Numbered from the stretch's first letter, positions 48,482 through 59,240 are shown. The stretch: 64,000 nt of DNA from Neisseria sicca (GCF_017753665.1 NZ_CP072524.1:496001-560000); one strand, 5' to 3'. The notes: generated from the letters alone by a model not told the origin. Numbers and translations: made by a program.

Positions 48482-49781
48482 GCAGGCTTTCCATGCGGAT
48501 CATGGTGATCGGTTTTTCCACGCAGCTTAATGCTTCGATGGCGGCAATGGCGCGCTTGATGTTTTTCTCGACCGTGCTGTGGGTCAGAATCACGATTTCG
48601 GCGGTGGTTTGGTCGATCACGCCTTTTTGGATTAAGGCTTCGATGGACACGTTTTCTTTTGCCAAAAGCGCGGCGATTTGCCCCAGCGTACCCGGTTCGT
48701 CTTTGGCTTGGACGCGCAGGTAGTAGCTGCTGGTGATTTCGTCCATAGGCAGGATGGTTTGCGCTTGGACTTGGGAGGGTTGGAACGCCAGATGCGGTAC
48801 GCGGTGGTCGGTATTCGCTTCAATCAGGCGTGCGATGTCGATGATGTCGGCGACGACGGCGGAAGCGGTCGGCAATGCGCCCGCGCCCGCGCCGTAATAT
48901 AAGGTTTCGCCAACCATATCGGCGTTGACGCGCACGGCATTCATCACGCCGTTGACGTTTGCCAAGAGGCGGCTTTCGGGAATCAGGGTCGGGTGGACGC
49001 GCAATTCGATGCCTTTGTCGGTTTTACGGGTGATGCCCAAAAGTTTGATGCGGTAGCCGAGTTCTTCGGCGTATTTGATGTCGCGGCTGTCGAGTTTGCT
49101 GATGCCTTCGAGGTAGCAGGCGGGGAAGTTCATCGGCGTACCGAATGCCAGCGCACTCATGATGGTGATTTTATGGCCTGCGTCGTTGCCTTCGATGTCA
49201 AAGGTCGGGTCGGCTTCGGCATAGCCCAATGCCTGCGCTTCTTTCAATACGTCGGCAAACGCGCTGCCTTTTTCGCGCATTTCGGAGAGGATGAAGTTGC
49301 TGGTGCCGTTGATGATGCCGGCGATGCTGCGGATGCGGTTGGCGGCAAGGCCTTCGCGCAGGGCTTTGATAATCGGGATGCCGCCCGCTACTGCCGCTTC
49401 AAATTGCACCATGACGTTTTTTTCTTCCGCCAGCGGGAAGATTTCGTTGCCGTATTCGGCGAGCAGTTTTTTGTTGGCGGTAACGATGTGTTTGCCGTTT
49501 TCAATGGCTTTCAACACGGCATCTTTGGCGATGCCGGTACCGCCGAACAATTCGACGACGACATCGACGTCTTCACGCGCGACCAGTTCGAACGGGTCTT
49601 TGACGAAGGCTGCGGACGGACAGGTTTGGTGGGCTTTTTCTTCGCTCAAGTCGCATACGGCACTGATGCGCACTTCGCGTCCCAAACGGCGGCTGATTTC
49701 CGCCGCATTGTCCTGCAACACGGCAGCCGTACCGCCGCCGACCGTACCTAAACCTAAAAGACCGATGTTTACTGGCTTCAT
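48474..49781 (-). CDS. hom: Homoserine dehydrogenase
   Basis: Product of 435 residues. The NAD(P) motif GLLGLGTVGGGTAAVL is followed by the catalytic domain (AGIINGTSNFILSEM, YAEADPTFDIEGNDAGHK with the active-site Asp and Lys) and a C-terminal ACT domain (LRVQAKDEPGTLGQIAALLA) for threonine feedback. It reduces aspartate semialdehyde to homoserine on the way to threonine and methionine. thrC lies 10 kb away. AAGGAGGCACA precedes the ATG. Confidence 0.96.
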   Translation of the reverse strand: MKPVNIGLLGLGTVGGGTAAVLQDNAAEISRRLGREVRISAVCDLSEEKAHQTCPSAAFVKDPFELVAREDVDVVVELFGGTGIAKDAVLKAIENGKHIVTANKKLLAEYGNEIFPLAEEKNVMVQFEAAVAGGIPIIKALREGLAANRIRSIAGIINGTSNFILSEMREKGSAFADVLKEAQALGYAEADPTFDIEGNDAGHKITIMSALAFGTPMNFPACYLEGISKLDSRDIKYAEELGYRIKLLGITRKTDKGIELRVHPTLIPESRLLANVNGVMNAVRVNADMVGETLYYGAGAGALPTASAVVADIIDIARLIEANTDHRVPHLAFQPSQVQAQTILPMDEITSSYYLRVQAKDEPGTLGQIAALLAKENVSIEALIQKGVIDQTTAEIVILTHSTVEKNIKRAIAAIEALSCVEKPITMIRMESLHD

Positions 49782-50023
49782 TGTGCCTCCTTGTGAGCCG
49801 ATTCTCTTAAATCAAAAAGTAAAAACAGAAATTCAGAAAGCCCGAAACGCACCGCCGCCGCAGATTGATATAATGCTGATTTTGCAAGGGCGGAAGGCGC
49901 AGGCTAAAGTCGCCCATCCTACCTGAAATTGCCTGATTTTGCACCTTTTTTACGGAACGCGGCGAAAGGGCGGCAAGCCTGTTTGAAATTGATATATCAA
50001 GCCGAGAAAGAAACGGAAGAAAA

Positions 50024-50398
50024 ATGCTGATTGAAGAAAACAAAACCGATGAAACCCTAAGCCTGACCGCTTATCGGGCGGGCGCAATCGAGGCGGGCGG
50101 CAAAACCTACACTGCGCCCATCATCTGGCGCAACGGCAAAATCGAAGCAATGAACGTGCAAACGCCGTCCGAGCTGACTGCCGCCGACCTGTTTCAGACG
50201 ACCTCCGATTTAGATGATTTGCCCGAAGTCATCATCATCGGCACAGGGGAGAAGCAGCAGTTCCTCCATCCGAAAATCGCCGCCGAACTTGCCGCACACG
50301 GCATCGGGCTGGAATGTATGAACACAGCCTCCGCCTGCCGAACGCTGGTGTTGCTGCAAGGTGAAGGACGCAGCGTTTGGGCTTGGCTGTGGGTGTGA
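50024..50398 (+). CDS. Mth938-like domain protein
   Basis: Product of 124 residues of the Mth938/NDUFAF3-like fold (YRAGAIEAGGKTYTAPIIW, VIIIGTGEKQQFLHPKIAAE, GIGLECMNTASACRTLVLL). Bacterial members are conserved but functionally undefined. Relatives in eukaryotes help assemble complex I. It starts after GGAAGAAAA and is divergent from hom. It contains one in-frame DUS core at about 50193. Confidence 0.85.
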   Translation: MLIEENKTDETLSLTAYRAGAIEAGGKTYTAPIIWRNGKIEAMNVQTPSELTAADLFQTTSDLDDLPEVIIIGTGEKQQFLHPKIAAELAAHGIGLECMNTASACRTLVLLQGEGRSVWAWLWV

Positions 50399-50409
50399 AC
50401 GGGCATGAC

Positions 50410-50439
50410 AAAGGTCGTCTGAAAATTTTAGACGACCTG
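50410..50439 (+). terminator. Inverted DUS pair after the Mth938-like gene
   Basis: Short DUS stem with one base lost in the right arm (TTTTAGACGACC). Confidence 0.6.
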
Positions 50440-50547
50440 TTTTGAGCATATCGCCTTTAATCCTTTAATTATGTATCGCTTGGCAAACAGATAAAAACCT
50501 TCTATCCTCGTCAATATTTTTCCGTCAACCCCAAAAAGGAAACCCTT

Positions 50548-51042
50548 ATGGCTCAAATTACCTTCCAAGGCAACCCTGTCCACACTTCCGGCGACCTGCC
50601 TGCCGTCGGTCAAACCGCGCCTGCATTCAGCCTGGCTGCTGTTGATTTGACTGACAAAACTTTGGCAGATTTTGCTGGTAAGCGCAAAGTATTGAATATT
50701 TTCCCATGCGTAGATACCGGCGTATGCGCCCAATCCGTGCGTACGTTTAACCAACGCGCGTCTTCTTTGGACAACGCGGTTGTGCTGTGCATTTCAGCCG
50801 ATTTGCCGTTTGCCCAAGCACGCTTCTGTGGTTCGGAAGATTTAGATGATGTTGTGAACCTGTCTACGTTCCGCAGCAGCTTTGCCGCCGATTACGGCGT
50901 CGCTCTGACCGACAGCCCGTTGCGCGGACTGACTGCGCGTGCCGTTGTGGTTTTGGACGAAAACGACAAAGTCCTGCACAGCGAACTGGTTGCTGAAATT
51001 GCCAACGAGCCTAATTACGACGCGGCTTTGGCTGTTTTGTAA
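50548..51042 (+). CDS. tpx: Thiol peroxidase
   Basis: Product of 164 residues. The peroxidatic cysteine is in NIFPCVDTGVCAQSVRTFN (first Cys) and the resolving cysteine in ARFCGSEDLDDV, the atypical 2-Cys Tpx spacing. It reduces lipid and other hydroperoxides with thioredoxin. AAAAAGGAAACCCTT precedes the ATG. Confidence 0.96.
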   Translation: MAQITFQGNPVHTSGDLPAVGQTAPAFSLAAVDLTDKTLADFAGKRKVLNIFPCVDTGVCAQSVRTFNQRASSLDNAVVLCISADLPFAQARFCGSEDLDDVVNLSTFRSSFAADYGVALTDSPLRGLTARAVVVLDENDKVLHSELVAEIANEPNYDAALAVL

Positions 51043-51060
51043 ACCAGGGTTTTAAAGCTG

Positions 51061-51095
51061 AAAAAGGTCGTCTGAAAAGTTTCAGACGACCTTTT
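51061..51095. terminator. Inverted DUS pair between convergent genes
   Basis: Tight DUS stem with T and A runs on both sides between tpx and the 54-aa gene. Confidence 0.72.
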
Positions 51096-51110
51096 GTCTT
51101 TCTTCCTAAA

Positions 51111-51275
51111 CTATTTTGCAGGCGGCTTCAATTCAAACACTTCGGGATGCGCCTTGAAATATTCTACGGCGATAAATCCGCTGCCGATGATGATCACCAG
51201 GAACACCGCCATGACAATCATGGCAAGGATGAATTTATCCGAAGGATGGGCGTCGGGCTTTTGTTTATCCGCCAT
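51111..51275 (-). CDS. 54-aa membrane protein coupled to hemF
   Basis: Small protein with one transmembrane helix (about 14-36) after MADKQKPDAHPSDK and a tail YFKAHPEVFELKPPAK. Its ATG shares its A with the hemF stop (TAATG), a classic translational coupling; GGAG lies nine bases upstream inside hemF. I know no family. Its location suggests a job near heme synthesis or oxygen-dependent HemF, but that is inference. Confidence 0.7.
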   Translation of the reverse strand: MADKQKPDAHPSDKFILAMIVMAVFLVIIIGSGFIAVEYFKAHPEVFELKPPAK

Positions 51276-52180
51276 TATTGCATCTCCGAGAGCCAGTCGC
51301 GGGCGGTGAGAAACTCGTTCAGCCGCGCTTCGGGCGAACCTTCTTCCGGCGCGTATTGATACTCGAAACGCACCAAAGGCGGCATAGACATCAAAATACT
51401 TTCCGTGCGCCCGCCGCTTTGCAGGCCGAACAGCGTACCCCTGTCCCAAACCAAATTAAATTCCACATAACGCCCGCGCCGGTAAAGCTGGAAATCGCGT
51501 TCGCGTTCGCCGTACGGCGTGTTTTTGCGTTTCGCCACAATCGGCAAATACGCTTCGATGTAGCCTTCGCCGACCGCCTTGATGAAATTCAGGCAGGTGT
51601 CGAAATTCCAGCGGTTCAAATCGTCGAAAAACAAACCGCCCACGCCGCGCGTTTCGCCGCGGTGTTTCAGGTAAAAATACTCGTCGCACCATTTTTTGAA
51701 CTCGGGATAAACCGCTTCCCCAAACGGCGCGCACACGTCCCGCGCGACCGTGTGCCAATGCAAAATATCTTCTTCAAACGGATAAAACGGCGTCAAATCA
51801 AAGCCGCCGCCGAACCACCACACAGGCTCGCCGCCTTCCGGATACGCGATAAAAAAGCGCACGTTCGCATGGCTGGTCGGTACATACGGATTTTTCGGAT
51901 GAATCACCAGCGACACGCCCATCGCCTCAAACGCCGCGCCCGCCAGTTCAGGGCGGTGCGCCGTTGCCGAAACGGGCATTTTACTGCCCTTCACATGCGA
52001 AAAATTCACGCCCGCCTGCTCGAATACCGCGCCGTTTTTCAATACGCGGGTTTCGCCCACGCCCAACTTGCCCGTCCATTCTTCACGCGCAAACACCGCC
52101 CCGCCGTCTTCTTGCTCAAGCGCGGTGCAGATTTGGTTTTGCAGGTTTTTCAATACGGTTAAAACGGCTTCGGTATGCAT
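51275..52180 (-). CDS. hemF: Oxygen-dependent coproporphyrinogen III oxidase
   Basis: Product of 301 residues. Family blocks are WWFGGGFDLTPFYPFEEDIL, CDEYFYLKHRGETRGVGGLF, RGRYVEFNLVWDRGTLFGLQ and the late SILMSMPPLVRFEYQYAP. It converts coproporphyrinogen III to protoporphyrinogen IX using O2. It belongs to the pathway of the hemD-hemE cluster at 11-15.6 kb but is transcribed alone with the 54-aa gene. An AAGGAATACCC site precedes the ATG. Confidence 0.97.
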   Translation of the reverse strand: MHTEAVLTVLKNLQNQICTALEQEDGGAVFAREEWTGKLGVGETRVLKNGAVFEQAGVNFSHVKGSKMPVSATAHRPELAGAAFEAMGVSLVIHPKNPYVPTSHANVRFFIAYPEGGEPVWWFGGGFDLTPFYPFEEDILHWHTVARDVCAPFGEAVYPEFKKWCDEYFYLKHRGETRGVGGLFFDDLNRWNFDTCLNFIKAVGEGYIEAYLPIVAKRKNTPYGERERDFQLYRRGRYVEFNLVWDRGTLFGLQSGGRTESILMSMPPLVRFEYQYAPEEGSPEARLNEFLTARDWLSEMQ

Positions 52181-52266
52181 GGGTATTCCTTGCTTTTATG
52201 ATGAGACGGAGTTCGTCGGGTTGATGAGAGAATTTAATTCGGTATTGTAGTCTGAAATGAACAAAT

Positions 52267-52310
52267 AAGGTCGTCTGAAAACCCTTTTTCAAGATTTTCA
52301 GACGACCTTT
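52267..52310 (-). terminator. Inverted DUS pair after glyA
   Basis: DUS stem with about 14 bases between arms, 34 bases past the glyA stop. Confidence 0.68.
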
Positions 52311-52343
52311 CCGTGTGACAAGATGCTTAAACGGGCAAGCCGA

Positions 52344-53594
<1,251 letters not shown>

Positions 53595-53726
53595 CTTCTC
53601 GACTCCTTTGTCGGTTGGGAAACGGGGATTGATAAGTGTTGAACAATGTACCAAATCGGTTTGGATTGTCAACGATTTTATCTTTCAGACGACACCTTTG
53701 CTGCTTGGAGGGTCGTCTGAAAAGTT

Positions 53727-54104
53727 TTATTTGAACAGATTATCTTGTTTCAAATGAAATTCGATTTTTTCAAGCAGGGCTTCGAGGTCGGTCTCGGCTT
53801 GGGCGGCGGCGAGGTTTTTGCCCAACTCTTCCAAAGCCAGCGCATCGAGCCTGCGGCGTTCGAGTTTGCGCGCTTCTTCGTTGAAGATTTTGATGTTGTC
53901 GGGCAGGATGAGCGGCGGCACGCTGCCGTCGGTCGTATAGAACGCTTCATCCGCAAACACGAACCCCTCCGGCAATGCAGGCGCATTGTCGTAGTCGGCA
54001 TCGTTGACCGGCATCCACTCGGAATGCTGTTCCAACAGGATGAATTGCCCGTTCATGCCGTAAATATGGGCAAAATGGGAGAGCTTGGGGCGTTTGGTGT
54101 TCAT
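53727..54104 (-). CDS. Conserved-looking hypothetical protein, 125 aa
   Basis: Soluble protein of 125 residues (MNTKRPKLSHFAHIYGMNGQ) with a helical, Glu/Leu-rich C-terminal half that could form a coiled coil (KLERRRLDALALEELGKNLA, then TDLEALLEKIEFHLK). I do not recognise it. The Y/F-rich first half (DEAFYTTDGSVPPLILPDNI) looks like a small beta domain. It lies upstream of glyA on the same strand but 133 bases away, across a degenerate DUS pair. Confidence 0.6.
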   Translation of the reverse strand: MNTKRPKLSHFAHIYGMNGQFILLEQHSEWMPVNDADYDNAPALPEGFVFADEAFYTTDGSVPPLILPDNIKIFNEEARKLERRRLDALALEELGKNLAAAQAETDLEALLEKIEFHLKQDNLFK

Positions 54105-54239
54105 GCAAAGATTGTATGCCGATGATGCGGGAGCGTCTAGGGCGGAATTTTGTGTCGTCGCAGTAGGAAGGTCATCTGAAAGTAGTATAATTACAAAATC
54201 GATAAATTTTTGAAGACAAATATAAAAAGGGAAACCCCA

Positions 54240-55397
54240 ATGTCAGCAAACACAAACAAGCAATGGCTAAGCGTCATCGCCCTGGCAGTTGGCGCATTCA
54301 TTTTCAACACCACCGAATATATCCCGATTGCCCTATTGAGCGACATCGGCGCGACCTTCAATATGCCGCCGACCGAAGTCGGTATCATGATTACCGTGTA
54401 TGCGTGGATCGTCGCACTGCTGTCGTTACCGCTGATGCTGGCAACGAAAAACATCGAACGCCGAAAGCTGCTACTCGTCCTCTTCGCGTTCTTTACCATC
54501 AGCCACATCGTTTCCTATTTCGCCCGAAGTTTCGAAATCCTGCTCGTCAGCCGCATCGGCATCGCCCTGACGCACGCCGTGTTTTGGTCGATTACCGCCT
54601 CGCTGGCAGTGCGCGTTGCGCCGCAAGGCAAAGGCAATCAGGCTTTGGGGCTGCTCAGTACGGGTACGGTTATGGCGATGGTAGCGGGCATCCCGCTGGG
54701 GCGAGTTATCGGGCAACATTCAAGCTGGCAGTTCAGCTTTTTGCTTATCGGACTTTGCGCAGCAGCAGTCATGGGCATATTGGCGAAAAACCTGCCGCTG
54801 CTGCCCAGCGTAAACACAGGTTCGCTCAAAAGCCTGCCCGGATTGCTCAAGCGCAAAAACCTCATGCTGCTCTACGCGCTGACCGTCCTCCTGATTACCG
54901 CCCACTTTACGGCATACAGCTATATCGAACCCTTCATCCTGCAAGCCGGCGGCTTCGCGCCCGAACAAGTGACCATCGTTTTGAGCCTGTACGGGCTAGC
55001 GGGATTTGCCGCGTCGTATCTGTTCGGCAAATGGTTTGCCAAACACCAACGCGCATTCCTGCTCACCTCGGTATCCGTCATCTTGGTTGCGACGCTCTGC
55101 CTGCTTCCCCTTGCCGCTTACCCGATAGCCGTTTACGCGCTGGTGTTTGTCTGGGGTATCGCCATTGTCGTCCTGAGCCTCGGCATGGTATCCAAAGTAT
55201 TGGACTTTGCCTCGGATGCGACCGATGTTGCCAACTCGATTTACTCCGGCCTATATAACGTCGGCATTGGTGGCGGCGCGCTTTTGGGGCATTACGTTAC
55301 CGTGTGGGCAGGTATGTCCAACATTGGCTTTGCCGCTGCAATCTTGGCGGCAGCGGGATTGGTTGTGTGTCGGATGTTGGTTGAGATGCGGAAATAA
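54240..55397 (+). CDS. MFS efflux transporter, SotB/YdeA (sugar efflux) type
   Basis: Product of 385 residues with 12 hydrophobic helices. The GAFIFNTTEYIPIALLSDIG start, the A-motif-like LATKNIERRKLLL loop and VFWSITASLAVRVAPQGKGN are typical of the DHA1 sugar/drug efflux subfamily (SotB). Substrates may be sugars, arabinose or drugs. A start at 54240 follows AAAAAGGGAAACCCCA. The gene is transcribed divergently from the 125-aa gene. Confidence 0.82.
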   Translation: MSANTNKQWLSVIALAVGAFIFNTTEYIPIALLSDIGATFNMPPTEVGIMITVYAWIVALLSLPLMLATKNIERRKLLLVLFAFFTISHIVSYFARSFEILLVSRIGIALTHAVFWSITASLAVRVAPQGKGNQALGLLSTGTVMAMVAGIPLGRVIGQHSSWQFSFLLIGLCAAAVMGILAKNLPLLPSVNTGSLKSLPGLLKRKNLMLLYALTVLLITAHFTAYSYIEPFILQAGGFAPEQVTIVLSLYGLAGFAASYLFGKWFAKHQRAFLLTSVSVILVATLCLLPLAAYPIAVYALVFVWGIAIVVLSLGMVSKVLDFASDATDVANSIYSGLYNVGIGGGALLGHYVTVWAGMSNIGFAAAILAAAGLVVCRMLVEMRK

Positions 55398-55518
55398 GGG
55401 GGTTGTATAAAAAGAGGTCGTCTGAAAACGTTTCTTTTTTATTTAAATACATCGCCCCGCTGCCGGTACGCTCCGTCCGCGTAGGCATCAGAATGAATTT
55501 CTAAGTTTGGAATAAAAC

Positions 55519-55551
55519 AAACCGGATTCCTTTGATGGAAATCCGGTTTTT
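55519..55551 (+). terminator. Rho-independent terminator after the MFS gene
   Basis: Stem AAACCGGATT / AATCCGGTTT with a T run, about 120 bases past the stop. A single DUS lies between. Confidence 0.7.
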
Positions 55552-55612
55552 CTTTTCGATGATTGGATTTTCAGACGACGTTTGGGTTCGTCTGAAACCT
55601 TATCCATGCCAT

Positions 55613-56926
55613 TTACTTCTGCTTATTCAACGCCTCTTCATCCAGCGATTTCAACCATTCCAGCTTTTCGCCGATTTTGATTTCCAGCCCGCGCGGGACG
55701 GGTTGGTAGAAGTCCGGTTCGTCCAAGCCGTCGGGCATATAGCTTTCGCCGGCGGCGTAGGCGTTCGGTTCGTCGTGGGCGTAGCGGTATTCGCGTCCGT
55801 AGCCCAATTCCTTCATCAATTTGGTCGGGGCGTTGCGCAGGTGGACGGGTACTTCGTCGCTGGCGTTTTCTTTGACGAAGCGGCGCATTTGGTTGTATGC
55901 CTTGTAGCCCGCGTTGGATTTGGCGGCGGCGGCAAGGTACAGCACGGCTTGCGCCAGCGCGAGTTCGCCTTCGGGTGAGCCTAAGCGTTCGAAGGTGGCG
56001 GCGGCATCGTTGGCGATTTGGAAGGCGCGCGGGTCGGCAAGCCCGATGTCCTCCCACGCCATGCGCACGATGCGGCGGGCGAGGTAGCGTGGGTCGGTGC
56101 CGCCGTCGAGCATACGGCAGAACCAATACAGCGCGGCGTTCGGATGCGAACCGCGCACGGATTTGTGCAGGGCGGAGATTTGGTTGTAGAAACTCTCGCC
56201 TCCTTTGTCGAAACGGCGGATTTGCGCGCCCAAGCTGTCAGCGAGAAATTCGGCGGTCAGAGTTTTCAGACGACGTGTGTCAGCGGCGCGTAAAAGTTGT
56301 TCCAATAAATTCAACAATCTGCGCGCATCGCCGTCGGCGGTATTGACGAGCAGCTCTTGCGCATCGGCTTCAATCGTGAAATCCCGGTATTCGGGCAACG
56401 CCAAGACTTTGGCAATCAGCTTTTTGAGGTCGTCTGAAGACAAGGATTGCAAAACATACACCTGCGCGCGGCTCAACAGCGCGGGATTGACTTCAAACGA
56501 GGGGTTTTCCGTAGTCGCGCCGATAAAGGTCAGCAAACCGCTTTCGACATGCGGCAAAAACGCGTCCTGCTGCGCCTTGTTGAAACGGTGGACTTCATCG
56601 ACGAACAAAATCGTCGCGCGTCCCTGCTGCAAAGCGATTTCAGCCTTATCGATTGCCTCGCGTATGTCCTTCACGCCGGAAAACACAGCGGAAACAGGCA
56701 GAAACTGGGCATTGAAACTCTGCGCCAAAATCCGCGCCAACGTCGTCTTGCCCACACCCGGCGGCCCCCACAGCAACATAGAATGCGGCTTCCCGCCTTC
56801 CACCGCCACGCGCAGCGGCTTGCCTTCGCCGATTAAATGCTGCTGCCCGATAACATCATCAAGCGTATGCGGGCGCAGGCGTTCGGCAAGCGGCGCATCA
56901 GGTTGGCGGGTAAAAAGGTCGGACAT
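55613..56926 (-). CDS. rarA: Replication-associated recombination protein RarA (MgsA)
   Basis: AAA+ ATPase of 437 residues. Walker A is LLWGPPGVGKTTLARIL and Walker B is ATILFVDEVHRFNKAQQD; the sensor 1 region is IGATTENPSFEVNPALLSR. A helical tetramerisation C-terminus follows (LLDGG-type block with RRIVRMAWEDIGLADPRAF). RarA acts at stalled replication forks. The ATG at 56926 starts MSDLFTRQPDAPLAERLRP, the family N-terminus. The frame continues upstream through a DUS and is rejected. Confidence 0.95.
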   Translation of the reverse strand: MSDLFTRQPDAPLAERLRPHTLDDVIGQQHLIGEGKPLRVAVEGGKPHSMLLWGPPGVGKTTLARILAQSFNAQFLPVSAVFSGVKDIREAIDKAEIALQQGRATILFVDEVHRFNKAQQDAFLPHVESGLLTFIGATTENPSFEVNPALLSRAQVYVLQSLSSDDLKKLIAKVLALPEYRDFTIEADAQELLVNTADGDARRLLNLLEQLLRAADTRRLKTLTAEFLADSLGAQIRRFDKGGESFYNQISALHKSVRGSHPNAALYWFCRMLDGGTDPRYLARRIVRMAWEDIGLADPRAFQIANDAAATFERLGSPEGELALAQAVLYLAAAAKSNAGYKAYNQMRRFVKENASDEVPVHLRNAPTKLMKELGYGREYRYAHDEPNAYAAGESYMPDGLDEPDFYQPVPRGLEIKIGEKLEWLKSLDEEALNKQK

Positions 56927-57033
56927 GGCGGTTTCCGTGAAAAGGGTTTTCAGACGACGTGGATTATAGCAGGTCGTCTGAAAACGGACGGATGGTAAAG
57001 GGAACAATAAAGACAGGATACATCACAACCGTA

Positions 57034-57129
57034 ATTCCCGCGCAGGCGGGAATCCGATTGTGAATTTCAGTTGATTGATTTTTATGGCTTTGCTTTTCGT
57101 CAAAGATGGATTCCCGCCTGCGCGGGAAT
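57034..57129. repeat. NIME unit: two dRS3 repeats
   Basis: ATTCCCGCGCAGGCGGGAAT at 57034-57053 and ATTCCCGCCTGCGCGGGAAT at 57110-57129 match the ATTCCC-N8-GGGAAT dRS3 pattern and enclose about 56 bases. NIME arrays are recombination-prone in Neisseria and are often targets of phage integrases. Confidence 0.85.
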
Positions 57130-57151
57130 GACGGCATGGGTTTGCCATAAC

Positions 57152-58679
57152 TTACTGGCAGATTTTTTTGTCCGTGTATCCTATATCAGGATGACCATCC
57201 TTGTTTCTTGGCGAATCATGATTACAGCTGCCGTAATTAATCTGGATTGACATATTTTTTGCATTGGATTGTATCGGCAGGATAGGTTGGACATTGAAAT
57301 TATTCAAGCCGGCATTGGATTGGGCGTTAAGGTCATTTTTGAATCTAACGTCAGTATTAATATCAATTGCAGGATTGTCATGACCGGTATTGTCAGGATT
57401 ATTGTCGTCATTGTCATCGGTATCGGTGCTAAGATAATTTTCCGGCATGATTTGCAGGGCTTTTCCGCTGATGACGATACATTCTTTACCTAATTGTTCT
57501 TTTTTTCTGTTTCTTTCTTTTTGTTGTTCTTCTTCTGTTTTGGTGTCATCAACAGTTAGGGTATTGTCAACAGTTGGCGGACAGAAAACTTTGGTATCAC
57601 CTAAATTCCAAGCCATGTAGCCGAATAGTGCATTATTGCGTGTTTCAGGAGAACAGGTAATTTTCCTCTTTTTTCTTACTTCTTCTGGAAGGGCAGAACA
57701 TTTGAATTTTTGTTTTAATTTAAGTAAGTCATTTTTATCAATGCCGTTGGTTTCTTGAGAGCCATTGTTTTGTTGGAAGTTGTTGTGTAATAAGTACCAT
57801 GAGGAATCTTGTTTTGTTCTATGAAATGGAAAAAAGATAGTATGCCTATTTTATTGCTAAGTAAAATTAAAAATATTAAAATATTTAATGCGCAAAAATT
57901 AATTAAAAAATAAATAATTTTTTCATATTTTTTATTTTTTAATATAAAAGATAATATAAAAATGCATGCAATATAGAGAACAAATAAACCTATAAGTATA
58001 AGATCGTTTGAGGATAAAGGTGCTAATATAAGTACAATAAATAAAATAATTGCTCCAATAATTGTTCCGCAGAGAAGTAAAATTATAATTTTTTCATATT
58101 TTTCAAGATTACTGTTAATAATTATTAATGATGTAAGATTAGTGATAAAAAAACTAAATAAATTAATAGTGCCTGAAATCCAAACCAAATACTAATAGTT
58201 ATAAAGCTAGAAGCATTAGTTGCCAACTCAGGGAAAATGCTTAATTGCCCTATACTTTTAAGATAAATATATGTAATAGTTCCTCCTAATAATGTGCCAA
58301 ATACTGCCGAAATTCCCAATAATTTGCTAATGCTTTCTAATTTGTTGCTGTTTCCTAAATAATCAGACAGTTTTCTTTGCTCTTTTGTTTGCTCAACTGT
58401 ATCAGCTTGTTTCATTTCTTCCTGTTTTGCAGCATCATCGTTTTTTGCGGCATTTTCATCTGCATTATTTGAGTTTTTATTTTTTCTTGCGCATATCCAT
58501 TCTGCAATCTTTTTAAAAAATTGACATAAGCATGTAGATTCATCTTTTTTCTGTGCATTGTCTTTTGATTCAGGCTGTTTATTTTCAGCGGTATGCTCTG
58601 AATGCTTTTGAATACCTTCGTCAGTCGTTTTCTCTTGATCGTCTTTAGGGTTTTGCGTGTTTTCGTTTGAGTTAGCCAT
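57152..58679 (-). pseudogene. Multi-helix membrane protein gene broken by two frameshifts
   Basis: Three overlapping open stretches read as one gene of about 500 residues. The first (58679 to 58125) starts MANSNENTQNPKDDQEKTTD with a good AGAGGA site, is charged for about 110 residues, then has two hydrophobic helices. The second frame (about 58188 to 57715) gives further helices (IGAIILFIVLILAPL). The third, open without a start from about 57850 to 57152, is soluble and Asn/Asp-rich, and includes SWYLLHNNFQQNNGSQETNG. The first change lies at a run of seven T (minus strand), the second near a run of six. Phase variation, decay or sequencing error are all possible. I recognise no family. Confidence 0.5.
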
Positions 58680-58823
58680 TGATCAATCCTCTATTTTCCC
58701 AAAAAAAAACGGATTATACCCCGACTCTCCCCAATCCCCCATCTCACACTGCTTACGGTATAATACGCGTTTGTTTAAAGACTTTGCGGGGCGTTTCAGA
58801 CGACCTTGCGGCAAGAGATGGCT

Positions 58824-59201
58824 ATGAATATGAAAAAGATTGTTGCCGTTGCTTCTGTGGCGGCGTTGTTGGGCGGTTGCGCTTATGATTCTGACTCGGC
58901 GTTCGGCGGTTTGGGCGGCGGTACGGGTATCGGCGGCAGCGTGGTGAAAATGGCGGTCGATCATCAATGCCGTTCGGAATTGAACAAGCGCAATGAGTGG
59001 CGTTTGATTGCGCTGACGATGAGCGCGGACAAACAGCGCGAGTGGGAAGACAAAATCTGCGGCTGCGCGAGCGAGGAAGCGCCGAATCAGGTGTCTGCGC
59101 AAGAGTTGATGGATGTTTTGAATCCTTCTTCGCGCGATCGGGCGATTGCGTCGGTAACGGTGAAAACCGTCAATGCTTGTTTCAAGCGTTTGTATAGATA
59201 A
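58824..59201 (+). CDS. Small lipoprotein of unknown function
   Basis: Product of 125 residues. A signal peptide (MNMKKIVAVASVAALL) ends in the lipobox LGGC, so the mature protein starts at Cys18 with CAYDSDSAFGGLGGGTGIGG and is acylated. The remainder has cysteines in DHQCRSELN, DKICGCASEE and VNACFKRLY. It is probably in the outer membrane (Asp at +4 only). I know no function. Alternative starts at 58818 and 58830 are possible. Confidence 0.72.
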   Translation: MNMKKIVAVASVAALLGGCAYDSDSAFGGLGGGTGIGGSVVKMAVDHQCRSELNKRNEWRLIALTMSADKQREWEDKICGCASEEAPNQVSAQELMDVLNPSSRDRAIASVTVKTVNACFKRLYR

Positions 59202-59204
59202 TGT

Positions 59205-59240
59205 TTTTCAGACGACCTCTGTGTATCGGGGTCGTCTGAA
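59205..59240. terminator. Reverse-order DUS pair after the lipoprotein gene
   Basis: TTTTCAGACGACC followed by GGTCGTCTGAAAG, two bases beyond the stop, with a truncated Correia end (TATAGTGGATTAAGG) at 59246-59260. Confidence 0.55.
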
